Shown: positions 1 to 7,625 of the stretch, in pieces | How the letters are laid out: the number at the start of each line of letters is the position of its first letter | Position numbering within the stretch: the stretch's first letter is position 1 | Assembly: GCA_027600665.1 (NCBI GenBank) | Contig: JADGJL010000912.1 | Location: 1 to 10,097 of the forward strand | DNA: 10,097 nucleotides | Direction: 5' to 3' | Source of the DNA: Irineochytrium annulatum | Lineage: Eukaryota > Chytridiomycota > Chytridiomycetes > Chytridiales > Chytridiaceae | Program-made: the position numbers and the translations under genes | Notes under the pieces: generated by a model | Seen by the model: the letters and a program-made list of their open reading frames with translations, nothing else | Database searches by the model: none | Told to the model about the DNA's origin: nothing

Positions 1-1193
1 GGAGTGGTGAGGACGGAGGCCTGGGGACTGGCGGGGAGGAAGGCCGAGAGTGCTCGACGGGTTCAATGCAGGTTATCGGGAGAAAGCCGCCCTTGTTAGA
101 GTTCTGGTTCGTACCGCGGGCCCATCCGTCGCTAAAGGGAGGAAGGCGCACACAAAATCAGAAGGCTAGGAGACAAAAGAAACTGATAAAGCATCAGAAT
201 GGCGTACTTGTAAATGGTGTCCAAGAGAACCAGTTCCCCCGGCAGCAGGACAATCTCATCCTCCATCTGCGGGTTGTACGCCGTGACGACCCTCCAGAAC
301 ACGCCGAAGGTCGCGTCCGTCGGGTTGGTCGAGGGCGGGAGGGGGTTGTGAATTGCCGGCAGGAGTGTGCGGTTGATTGGCGGCATAGGCGGTGGCTGCG
401 GCGTCCTTCTGACACTAAAACTCTCAGTTGCGTGGGAAAACGAGTTGGCGACGCTGCTCTGCGAGTTGTAGATACTTCTCGGGGTGTTTTGGCCGCTGAC
501 GGCGGAGGTCATCTGCGCCGTCGACCTGTCCGTGGTCGAGGACGTCCTCGTCTCGCTCAAAGCGTTCCCGTAGTCGTCGGGATTAGCCTTGGATATCGCA
601 CTTATGACGGCTGGCCGCCGCCTGTGCTTCCTACGGATATAATAACAGGCGGCCGCGACGGCGACGAAGATAACTAGGAGGATCACCGTGGTGATAGCGC
701 CGAGAGCCGCGGGCGTGATGGTGGGCGAAGGCGTCGTGGCCGCGGAGGAGATGGTGACGGAGGGTGCCCGATTTGGATTTGTCGACGCGGCCGTAACGGC
801 CGAAGTGGTAGTGGCAGGGATTTGGACGCCGGCGACTAACGAGCAGCAGGCGTCGTCCGCCTTTTGCGCGCAATAGGCCCGCGCGTCGGAAAGCGTCGTG
901 AAGCCGCAGGTCTTCGACTCCAACGCGTTCCCGTAGGCAACGCACTTCCCAGCGATGCCGAAATATGGGTCGTATTTTGCGCTGTTCAGCAGCAGGCATG
1001 TCCCGTTGAAGCTTTGCGTGAAGTTGCTAATCTCGGAGTGATTGTAGTTGCAGCGGGTAATCGGATCCCGAATTGCTGCGATGACAGAGTTGGCGTACGC
1101 AATGCAGACGTTGTTGCACACGACCTGAGGAGGCGAAGCGACGTTCTGGTCGCATGTGCCTGAATCAAACGTCACCGCATTCGCGCATGCCAT
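1..1193 (-). CDS. Single-pass membrane protein with Cys-rich ectodomain and C-terminal SH3 domain (3' end outside window)
   Basis: Two exons are visible: 1193-208 and 131-1, joined over a 76-base intron (207-132, GTACGC...TTTAG). The intron splits the SH3 domain. Residues 1-118 hold about ten cysteines and N-glycosylation sites (NHS, NFT, NGT). Residues 120-160 are Ser/Thr-rich. Residues 162-184 form one membrane span, followed by the basic stop-transfer stretch RRKHRRR. A cytoplasmic linker carries the proline run PQPPPMPP (about 265-272). The SH3 fold runs from about 300 to 350: VVTAYNP, then DEIVLLPGE, then, after splicing, NDGWARGT and GGFLP, which match the family's ALYDY, acidic, Trp and Pro positions. 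The layout recalls Fus1- or Sho1-like fungal sensors, but no specific orthologue is claimed. No signal peptide is seen at Met 1193. The frame stays open upstream to a possible acceptor (TTTTTCCAG, about 1228), so a first exon may be missing. The frame is still open at base 1. The SH3 domain is certain; the 5' end is not. Confidence 0.82.
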
Positions 1194-1508
1194 CGACTGG
1201 ATGTAACGTAGTTTGGCGGTTTCTGGCTGGAAAAACGGTTATCAGCAAAGCACGACGCTAAAAAATGTCTCACTGTGAAGTTTGAGCATCGATGTACAAA
1301 CTCCAGGAAATGGCGTCCGGGCCCACATGAGGTGGTTCTTCTAACGCAATTTTTGGTCAACAAGTTTCGACCGGGAGACTGGAAGGACAACAGATATGAA
1401 GGTTTCCAATGCGAACTCACCGGCCAAACTCACTCACTCGCACCTGCAGCCCCGAGACGGGGGCATGGCAGGTGGATGTCGATCGAGCACACGCATCGCC
1501 AGCACTGG

Positions 1509-1518
1509 TGTGAACGCC
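1509..1518 (+). promoter_or_regulatory. TGTGAACGCC motif, copy 1
   Basis: The 10-base word TGTGAACGCC occurs here and again 73 bases downstream. On the minus strand it also occurs upstream of the GPI-type gene and of its decayed copy. All four copies lie outside coding sequence. Function is unknown; a shared transcription-factor site is one possibility. Confidence 0.3.
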
Positions 1519-1550
1519 CAGATTATCAGCGAAGTATCAGTCGCAGACCC

Positions 1551-1576
1551 TGCTTGCCTGCGATGCTTGCCTGCGA
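1551..1576. repeat. Perfect tandem duplication of 13 bases
   Basis: The unit TGCTTGCCTGCGA is present twice head to tail with no mismatch, followed by the start of a third (TGCG). It lies in the divergent intergenic region, just before the second TGTGAACGCC word. It is probably a recent slippage event or a small regulatory duplication. Confidence 0.8.
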
Positions 1577-1581
1577 TGCGT

Positions 1582-1591
1582 TGTGAACGCC
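1582..1591 (+). promoter_or_regulatory. TGTGAACGCC motif, copy 2
   Basis: This is the second copy of the word. The extended match GTTGTGAACGCC is shared with the copies upstream of the GPI-type gene and its decayed duplicate. It lies about 390 bases from the minus-strand gene start and about 500 bases from the tyrosinase start. Confidence 0.3.
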
Positions 1592-2034
1592 GCGAAGGAA
1601 GTGTCTTGCAGTTTGAGGCTTCACAACATTGAAACTCCGCTTTCCCTCTTGCTGTTACAGTCTGTTATAGTCTTTTCCTGTCTTTCTGTCTTTTCCTTCT
1701 TTAATACTTCGGTTTCCTTTATTTTGGAGGTTGTCTTATTTTTAACTGACTTTTTTCACGTTTTCTTGCTGACATCCGAGTTTGTGTTCCAAGCAGCGAT
1801 CACGAACATTAAAAATGGTTTAGTGCTGCAGGCGAAAAAAACGCTTCCAACACTACTTTTAGTTTTGCTTGTAATTTGCAGACGAACTTTTTGGTTGCGT
1901 GCCGACCGTTTCTGAAAGAGGCTCATACTAAACAAATTATCCAACGTGAGTGAACTTGACAATTCCGAGCTTACGGGAAACGCCCAGCCAACAACGCCAA
2001 CGCCTTGCCGGGCAGGCACGCTCGGCATTCATCG

Positions 2035-2041
2035 TATAAAT
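2035..2041 (+). promoter_or_regulatory. TATA box of tyrosinase gene
   Basis: TATAAAT lies 46 bases before the tyrosinase ATG, in an otherwise GC-rich stretch. This fits a TATA-directed start with a short 5' leader of about 20 bases. A strong TATA box often goes with a regulated gene; that part is inference. Confidence 0.6.
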
Positions 2042-2086
2042 GGATCCAGACCCCCTGGATAGATGGCTAGTTAGAAGGAAGGACCG

Positions 2087-4248
2087 ATGGCCATGTACGC
2101 CGCCAGCACGTCTCTCCTCACGGCCTTGCTCGCGGCCCCGGTCTTTGCGGCGGCCGCGGTCCCCGGCGCTCTAGCACCCCGCAACATAGCTCCCGCTGCC
2201 ACACTTCCCGCAGGGTGGTTCACGATCAAGAATCCGGACGGAACGTGCTGGAGGAACTCGGGTGCCAACACGATCACGACGGCTGCCTGCGACGCAACCA
2301 AACAGGATCAGTGGTGGTCGTACGCGCTCGGCCACCTCGTTTCGTCGTACCAAAAGGTCCAATGCGCCACCGCGCCGTTCGCGAAGCCGGACGGCAAGGC
2401 GCCCCTCACACTCGGGAAGTGCGTCGGCTCCGCGAACCAACTCCTCGTCCTTGCGACTGCCAACTCCGACAAGCAAACGCTCCGGATGGCTTCAGACCAC
2501 CTATGCCTATCCGGATCGAACTTCGGCGTCGTGCGCCAAGTCAGCACCGGGGGCTGCGACACATTCACGTTCTCGGATCATTCGGTCATCTCGCCGCCGA
2601 CGCTCCCAGACTGCTCATCCCTCTCAAAACGGAGGGAGTGGCGCGACATGACTGCCCAGCAGCGCGGCGACTACATTGCGGCCGTGCAGGGGCTCCGGTC
2701 CAAGCCCTCCCTCGCAGGTCGCCGGTCCTACTACGATGATCTCGTCGCCATGCACGCGGCCGCCGCCGGCATGATCCACGGTACGGCCCTGTTCCTCCCT
2801 TGGCACCGCAAGTTCATGACCTTGTACGAGGACGCGCTGAAGAGCGTCGTACCAAACGCAGTGATGGCGTACTGGGATTGGGGCAGCGACTCACCCAAGC
2901 CGGCTCAGAAGCAAGCTCTCCCAGATCACCCATCGATCCTGGCCCACGATACCACGAGCTCATTCGGAACCCACGAAGGCGAGGGCTCGAATGACGGGTT
3001 CTGCCACGATTGGGAGTCGGAGAATGGGCGACCTCTTCAAAGATATTATGACTTCAACGGCTTCACTGTCGCTGACGCCCCGACCGTAAACTCGTTGGTC
3101 ATCAACAACGAGGACTTCTTGACGTTTGCGGGGAATCTTGAAAACATTCACAACTCTTTTCATATGGGTGTCGGTGGTGCCGTGAGCGGGACTGATAAGT
3201 ACGGTGACATGGTTGACCCCCTGATCTCGCCAAACGACCCCATCTTCTTCCTCCACCACGCAAACATTGGTAAATCTCTCTACCTTTATGTCGCTTTCCT
3301 ACGTCGTTTTGTCCTATCTGAACAAAAACCTTCTCACCTAAAGACCGCCTTTGGGGTCTTTGGCAGCAGAATCATCCCAACATCGCATCCGACTTTACGG
3401 GTACTGTCACCCAGGGCTGCGTTTTGGATAAATGCCCTCAAATCAACGTCGACAGCAGCTACCTTCTCCCGAACTTCAACATCCCCGTCTCGGAGGCCAT
3501 TTTGCTAGGCAGGAACCAGCTCTGTGGCGCCTACGCCGACTTCCTCTCCGCCGACGCGTCCGCTTTCGCCGTCACCGTCACATCGCAAGGCGCCGCTCGC
3601 ACATCGACAACACCCGGGACGACGACCAATGTCTCGACCAGCACAACCTCGGTCACGTCCAGCACGGCCAGCTCGACCTCGACCTCTGGCAACACGATCA
3701 TAGACTCGGGCGGCCCTATCGTGACCCAGGGCGTCACCACCGCTACCACGGACAGCATGACCAAAAGCACCGGTAGCGTAACCACCGTCTCGGGCAACTC
3801 GACCGCGACGTCGGGCGATGCCGGTCCTACCTCGGTGCCCAAATACGGCTCCGGCAACCACGGCACGACCCCCTTCCCGCCCCTGCAGCATTTCCAGGAC
3901 GGCTTCTTCAAGTTCATGCACCCCCGCCACCTCTTCGGCGCGGGCGAGCCGGCTGCCCACGAGGTCAAGGCCATGAGGGACATGCACCACGCCAGGCAGC
4001 GGGTCATCGCCGGCTACCGCGATGCCGTGTACAAGGCCGTGGACGACTACATGGACGCGAACCCGGGCGGGCCGTACCGCGAGGCCGTGCGGCACGCCGT
4101 CGCGAACGTGGACTTGACGCCGGTGGACGCCGGGGCGAGCCGGGCGACGCCGGTGGCTGTGGGGCCGAGCGCACCGAGGCGAACGGAGGCGGCGGGGGGC
4201 AGGAAAAAGGTCAAGTGCGTGAACAGACGCAGGGGTGGTGCGCGATGA
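2087..4248 (+). CDS. Secreted tyrosinase with N-terminal ricin-B-like trefoil, Ser/Thr linker and C-terminal extension
   Basis: The exons are 2087-3269 and 3344-4248, with a 74-base intron (GTAAAT...TAAAG, branch CTGAAC); the product is 695 residues. The intron falls between HHANI and DRLW of the CuB motif, and splicing restores HHANIDRLWGLW exactly. The domains are: a signal peptide (about 1-22); a beta-trefoil (about 42-165) with three repeats of the ricin-B kind (DGTCW...QWW, KCVG, HLCLSG); a CuA site with H223, H231 and H240 (IHGTALFLPWHR); and a CuB site with H355, H359 and the H390-H391 pair (IHNSFH, DPIFFLHH). Asn356 directly after H355 fits enzymes with monophenol activity. The copper core ends near LCGAYADF. 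A Thr/Ser-rich linker (about 472-555), a predicted helical domain (about 572-653) and a basic tail (665-695) follow. Expected reaction: oxidation of phenols and catechols to quinones, as in melanin formation, outside the cell. A second ATG at 2093 is an equally possible start. Confidence 0.97.
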
Positions 4249-4893
4249 GCGATGGTGTGCGTAACCGAAGAGAAAGTGCTAAGGCACGCGTAGCAGTTAG
4301 AAATAGCGCCCAAATTCCTTTTCCATTTTTTTTTTCCCCCTCACCTGTCACATAGGACGAAGATGCATTTCAATCGCCGTGTAGGGTACTTCGTGACGTA
4401 GACCGCTAGAACCCCTCGAACCCCGTTCGTCGTTTTTCGTTTGTTCATCGTTTCCTCCGTTTTATCGATCGTGATTTTCATTTCTCTTTTTTTTGATTCA
4501 AAAAATGGCAGTCTTCGCCTTGAAGGATGGTGACTAGATTGGCGGCACGATCAAAATGTGTTTGTGTTCAACTTCACGCTGATTTCTAACTTCTCCTTAT
4601 TCATCTGTTCCCTTGTCGTCGCTCTTTTCCCGGTTCTCCGGCTTTTGGATTGGCGATACCTGCTCAACGCCTTTGTACTGTCGCTTCAACGTTCGTTCGC
4701 TGTTACTCAAATGTCTAATTTTCTTTATCCCATATCAATGAAGTTTCGATTGTTGCAGTTCAATGGTCGAACGTATATTCATTCACTCCGCACGTCATGA
4801 TGTTCATTTTGCAGATCCTAGCTTTTATTGTGTCTAACTTAATGTTTACGATAACGCGAAGACTAAAGAATATGGCCACGCAGCGGCGTCTTG
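4249..4893. other. Intergenic region, 3' flanks of tyrosinase and of the small minus-strand gene
   Basis: There is no credible gene. The stretch is AT-richer than the coding parts and has several T-runs, for example just after the tyrosinase stop (about 4326-4336) and near 4487. A plus-strand frame at 4558-4800 looks hydrophobic but has no ATG at its start and is best explained by T-rich sequence. The right part carries the probable 3' untranslated region of the minus-strand peptide gene, including a poly(A) signal. Confidence 0.6.
4824..4829 (-). terminator. Poly(A) signal AATAAA for the small minus-strand gene
   Basis: On the minus strand the canonical hexamer AATAAA (context ACACAATAAAAG) lies about 70 bases after the stop codon of the 5085-4903 frame. 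It supports a transcript on that strand ending shortly afterwards. Confidence 0.45.
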
Positions 4894-4902
4894 TTACACG
4901 TT

Positions 4903-5085
4903 CTAGTCGTGAAAGGCCGAAGTGAGTGAGATGTATCGTGGGAACAGGAACGCTGCACCTACCACTTTATGCATTACTTGAACCTTGGCATCTAGCGGCC
5001 TGCGGTACCAGGCAGCCGGGGCGGCGGAGGCGAATGAGACCGAAATCATGACGAGCGCCGCGGTTCCGATGAAAGATAGGTTCAT
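4903..5085 (-). CDS. Small secreted peptide, function unknown
   Basis: The 60-residue frame opens with a clear signal peptide (about 1-22, MNLSFIGTAALVMISVSFAS, cut near ASAAP) followed by a short mature part with WYRRPLDAKVQ. No family is recognised. A GTAATG donor at 4977 and a CACGACTAG acceptor ending at 4903 could define a 75-base intron. Splicing would add only Asn-Val before a stop at 4894, giving 38 residues. The TAG of that acceptor is also the stop of the unspliced frame, so both products are possible. A poly(A) signal lies about 70 bases downstream. The gene is divergent from the small secreted-peptide gene at 5432, and the two N-termini look alike (both contain MISV, an alanine-rich cleavage region, then DAK and VQ). 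It could be a peptide precursor or a small effector-like protein; nothing in the sequence decides this. Confidence 0.5.
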   Translation of the reverse strand: MNLSFIGTAALVMISVSFASAAPAAWYRRPLDAKVQVMHKVVGAAFLFPRYISLTSAFHD

Positions 5086-5431
5086 GGTTGCGAGGTTTTT
5101 TGAGCTGGAGTAAGGGAGGAGAAGGCGAGGGCGTTTGGACGATGGTGATGGGGGAGAACGGCCATTGCCCTTTTAAACGCGTCCCGGTCGAGCAGACCGT
5201 TTTTCGCGGCGTCGCTGGGCGTGCCGGGAAAGAAGCCACGACACACTTGACGCCTTTTGACGACGCCACACATCTACAAAGAACGCGATATGTCGGAGTG
5301 TGTAATTTCAAGAGCTGGCGCTGGCGGGCGTTTGCAGGCGTCGGTGACGTGCTTAAAGCCATGATCCCCACCGGCTTCCGACACTGAAGTCTGGCGCAAC
5401 CTCTCCAACCGCCCGCAAACCCCCGGAAGCA
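5086..5431. promoter_or_regulatory. Shared divergent promoter region of two small secreted-peptide genes
   Basis: These 346 bases lie between two divergent signal-peptide genes. On the minus strand a TATA-like TTTAAAAG lies near 5170, about 85 bases before the 5085 start. Two TTGACG words lie 10 bases apart (about 5247-5262). No strong TATA box is seen for the plus-strand gene. Open frames on both strands look like GC-driven shadows. Confidence 0.4.
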
Positions 5432-5755
5432 ATGAAGTTCGCGGGATTTGGATTCCTCGCATTCGCGATCCTGGCGATGATCTCAGTCGTCACCGCCACG
5501 CCTGTCCCGGACGCCAAAAAGGAAGTTCAAGGTGCACCTGTCTACCCGCATTTGAGGAACGACACCACGAAATGGCCGCAAGGTACGCTACCATCCTTCT
5601 TGATGCGTCCTGAACTAACCTTGTCCTCCCGCGCAGGCTTGCACAAGGGGACACAGGAGGGTAAGCGGCAACTGAAAGCGAGGAGCTCGCCAGGGGAAGT
5701 CGAGCATGCGGATAACAAGCGCACGCCAAAGATCAAAGGCAAAAAGAACATGTAA
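5432..5755 (+). CDS. Small secreted basic peptide with probable intron(s), function unknown
   Basis: The N-terminus is a strong signal peptide (about 1-22, ending MISVVTATP). Bases 5583-5636 look like a 54-base intron: GTACGC donor, a branch point within CTGAACTAACC, then a pyrimidine tract and GCAG. Being a multiple of three and free of stops, it can also be read through. The spliced product is 89 residues; unspliced it is 107. The mature part is Lys/Arg-rich and ends KIKGKKNM, with one NDT glycosylation site and no cysteines. The last codons overlap a good GTAAGC donor at 5752, followed by a TTAAC branch point and acceptors at 5808 and 5817. A second intron would move the stop to 5845 (tail HQLDAVTP) or, with the earlier acceptor, to about 5913. 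Dibasic sites such as KR suggest a processed peptide, but this is only a guess. No family is recognised. Confidence 0.52.
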   Translation: MKFAGFGFLAFAILAMISVVTATPVPDAKKEVQGAPVYPHLRNDTTKWPQGTLPSFLMRPELTLSSRAGLHKGTQEGKRQLKARSSPGEVEHADNKRTPKIKGKKNM

Positions 5756-5845
5756 GCGTCAGGTTCCTTTCACTGGCGCGCCTGATTAACCCGTTTCTTC
5801 CGTTCAAGCCCCACCAGGCATCAATTGGATGCGGTCACTCCCTAA

Positions 5846-6087
5846 GGAAAATAGCGCGATTGCCATGTTCTCTCCTCGCCCGCTGCGATTCGGTTTGGCG
5901 GATTCGCTATCGTAAAGCATTCACTGTAGTCCGTTCTTCGTACCTTGTTACTTTGTTCCCTTCATTTTTCTCGGTTGTACATTTCCTTTCTCCTTATGCG
6001 AACAAAATTGGAGCTGCGAAGAAGTGATACCCAATATATTCTTCTGACGGCAATCCACAGAACCCGATGTGTGGGTCACTTCTAATA
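5846..6087. other. Intergenic region between convergent genes
   Basis: This is the 3' flank of the small plus-strand peptide gene and of the minus-strand GPI-type gene. The sequence is AT-richer, with a GAATATATTGG run on the minus strand at about 6030-6042, and no clear AATAAA. The minus-strand frame that continues to 5948 is the unspliced reading of the neighbouring gene and is not taken as coding. Confidence 0.45.
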
Positions 6088-6613
6088 TCACAGCAAGGCC
6101 AGCATGAACGCGACCGTCCCAGAACACAGCACCATCCCACCGCCTGATCCGCGCCTTGCATCCCCGCCGCTCACGACCGCGCTCCAAGGCGTGAAAGGCG
6201 TCACCGGCGGCGGCGGGGGCGGGAGCGCGACCGGCCGGTCCGTAGGTGCGGTCGGCGCCGCGTCCCCCGGCACATTCGGCGGCTCTGCTTTCGGCGTCGA
6301 GTGGAAGATCTGTTGGCCGCCGAACCCTGTTGTGACTATACCCACAAGGAGAGGAAAATAAGGGGTATGGAAAGGGCGAAACAGGCTTCGTACTTTTAGT
6401 CTGGTGTGCCGTTGCCGTACTTGATGAGATCGGTGGCGCCTCCATCCCCATGGTGGTCGTCCGAGGCGGTTCGGCGGTGAGGGTTGGAGCCACCGTGGCC
6501 GGGAGGGCGATACTTATGTCAGTGGTTGTCGCGTCGATGCCCTGCGCAGACGGGCGGTGGGGTAGGGTGAGGAAAACGAGGACAAGGAGGCCGACGGTGG
6601 TCAGGAGGACCAT
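6088..6613 (-). CDS. Short Pro/Thr-rich secreted protein, probably GPI-anchored
   Basis: Exon 1 starts at 6613 with a signal peptide (about 1-24, LLTTVGLLVLVFLTL, cut near PSAQG) and continues Thr/Pro-rich (TTTDIS, PPRTTTMG). The same frame read on becomes Arg/Ala-rich noise, while the next frame gives a coherent ending: PTAPTDRPVALPPPPPP, PFTPWSAVV, then GSGGG and the hydrophobic tail MVLCSGTVAFMLALL followed by TGA. That tail after small residues is what a GPI-attachment signal looks like. An intron must join the two frames. The likeliest is 6393-6336 (58 bases, GTACGA...TATAG, 155 residues); a donor at 6420 or an acceptor ending at 6327 would also keep the frame. A TGTGAACGCC motif lies 57 bases upstream. 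The decayed copy next door aligns across both exons. A role as a wall or surface glycoprotein is inferred. Confidence 0.6.
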
Positions 6614-6807
6614 GGCGGAGAGAGTGTGGATGGGTTTAGCATGGCGGAAAGTCGTTCCAGTGATCGGGGGGCGTTCACAACGTCAGCTTTTTGTTGAAGT
6701 TCCTTTTCCAGGCTTGAGCTTAGTTTCGGAAGCAGTGAGTTCCCGAACCATCCGCCCTTCTTTAAGAAGAAACCAGCAATTTACATAACGCGGCGCTTCC
6801 TATTTGC
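6614..6807. other. Promoter region of the GPI-type gene and tail of the decayed copy
   Basis: This is a spacer of about 190 bases between the GPI-type gene start and its duplicate. It carries the TGTGAACGCC word near the start of the gene. No gene is seen; the plus-strand frame crossing it is a shadow. Confidence 0.4.
6670..6679 (-). promoter_or_regulatory. TGTGAACGCC motif, copy 3
   Basis: On the minus strand the extended word GTTGTGAACGCC lies 57 bases before the ATG of the GPI-type gene, a position suited to a promoter element. The same 12 bases occur upstream of the decayed copy and in the intergenic region near 1580. Confidence 0.35.
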
Positions 6808-7460
6808 AGCAATACCAGCATGAGCGCGAACCAACGTCGCAGAGCACGTCTTTACCACCCGAACGAGTCCAACCCCGCCCTCCTCGGCTCACGACCACGT
6901 TCCAAGGCGTGTAAGGAGTCACCGGGCGACGGGAGGAGCGGGCGCGCGAACGGCCTTTCCGTCGGTGCGGTCAGCGCCGCGTTCCCTGACATCATCTCCT
7001 TCGGCACAGATGTCGGCGTCGAGCTGCGCTCCGCCGACTATTCGCCGCCGGCCAGTATTGTAAGCAGCTACAGTTTGGAACGGGGAATATCGGGTGAGTA
7101 AAGGGGCAAGGGAAACTGGCTCCCACTGGTAAGAACCCATAGATTCAATGACGTCCTGGTGGGCGTCCGAGCGAATTTGACGATGCGGTGAGAGCTGTGC
7201 CCGTGGGGGGAACGGCGATGCCCGCGATGAATTCGGCAACGATGTCCTGTTTTCAGACAGATTATCATATATCTAAACCAGCTGTTGGTGAGGTTGAGTG
7301 ATGGGATGTCGGCTCGTGGATCCCATCTTCCAGGAATTTCACTAAAGGGTCGCGTGCGGCAACGTCCGGCGATGTGGTCTGCGAAGGCTTGGAGGGGGCT
7401 TATACTGATGGAGTACAAAGGGGGCTTGTACAGCATGCGGAAAATGCGGCGTTCACAACA
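6808..7460 (-). pseudogene. Decayed tandem duplicate of the GPI-type gene
   Basis: The sequence aligns by eye with the 6088-6690 gene in the same orientation. Near 6891-6925 it matches the segment coding VTPFTPW; near 6815-6830 it matches the hydrophobic-tail segment (CTCATGCTGGTATTGCTG against TTCATGCTGGCCTTGCTG). The middle (TAPTERPFA against TAPTDRPVA), part of exon 1 (about 7155-7245) and the upstream GTTGTGAACGCC also match. Relative to the intact gene there is an extra base in the CCCGG just before the VTPFTP segment, and two extra bases before the tail. No single frame therefore runs from the middle to the hydrophobic tail. No signal peptide is recognisable at the 5' side. The intron region aligns too, with a weak GTGGGA at the donor position. 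It is most likely a pseudogene; a rearranged, still expressed gene is a less likely alternative. Boundaries are approximate. Confidence 0.58.
7448..7457 (-). promoter_or_regulatory. TGTGAACGCC motif, copy 4
   Basis: The motif is preserved upstream of the decayed copy, on the same strand and with the same extended word GTTGTGAACGCC. A nearby AGCATGCGGAAAA resembles AGCATGGCGGAAAG upstream of the intact gene. The duplication therefore seems to have included the promoter. Confidence 0.3.
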
Positions 7461-7625
7461 TGTACATGTCGGGAAGACGTCGTCCGACCAGGCGGGGATG
7501 GACGACGCCGCGATCCGGCTGGCGTTGTTGGTGCTAAAAGCTCGTGGCCATCTTGGTAGAAGGCCGTCATCACCGCGTTCAGGTTTTACTCACCTCTCGC
7601 CGTCTTCGACCTGCTCGTGCTCCGA

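Larger units (their letters stand above)
1194..2086. promoter_or_regulatory. Divergent intergenic region between SH3 membrane protein and tyrosinase
   Basis: This stretch of about 890 bases separates two divergently transcribed genes and should hold both promoters. It contains two copies of TGTGAACGCC, a perfect 13-base tandem duplication, a strongly pyrimidine-rich plus-strand tract (about 1635-1770) and a TATA box close to the tyrosinase start. Open frames here lack a plausible start or are hydrophobic only because of T-richness, and none shows a recognisable domain. The part next to 1193 may hide a short 5' exon of the minus-strand gene: there is a GTGAGA donor-like site at about 1275 and a CCAG acceptor-like site at about 1228. 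No upstream reading supplies a convincing signal peptide. Confidence 0.5.

Noticed and set aside
1583..1915. Hydrophobic plus-strand open frame of about 110 codons
   Set aside because: The Leu/Phe richness follows directly from the T-rich tract. No domain or promoter context supports it, and it lies in the divergent intergenic region.
3505..4095. Long minus-strand frame opposite the tyrosinase C-terminal half
   Set aside because: Arg/Gly/Val-rich antisense shadow of a GC-rich coding exon; the plus strand has intact domains and a correct splice junction.
4558..4800. Hydrophobic plus-strand open frame after the tyrosinase
   Set aside because: It has no ATG at its start, sits in T-rich noncoding sequence, and resembles no known protein.
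5948..6394. Unspliced continuation of the minus-strand signal-peptide frame to 5948
   Set aside because: After the intron it turns into Arg/Ala-rich low-complexity sequence, whereas the alternative frame ends in a coherent GPI-type hydrophobic tail.
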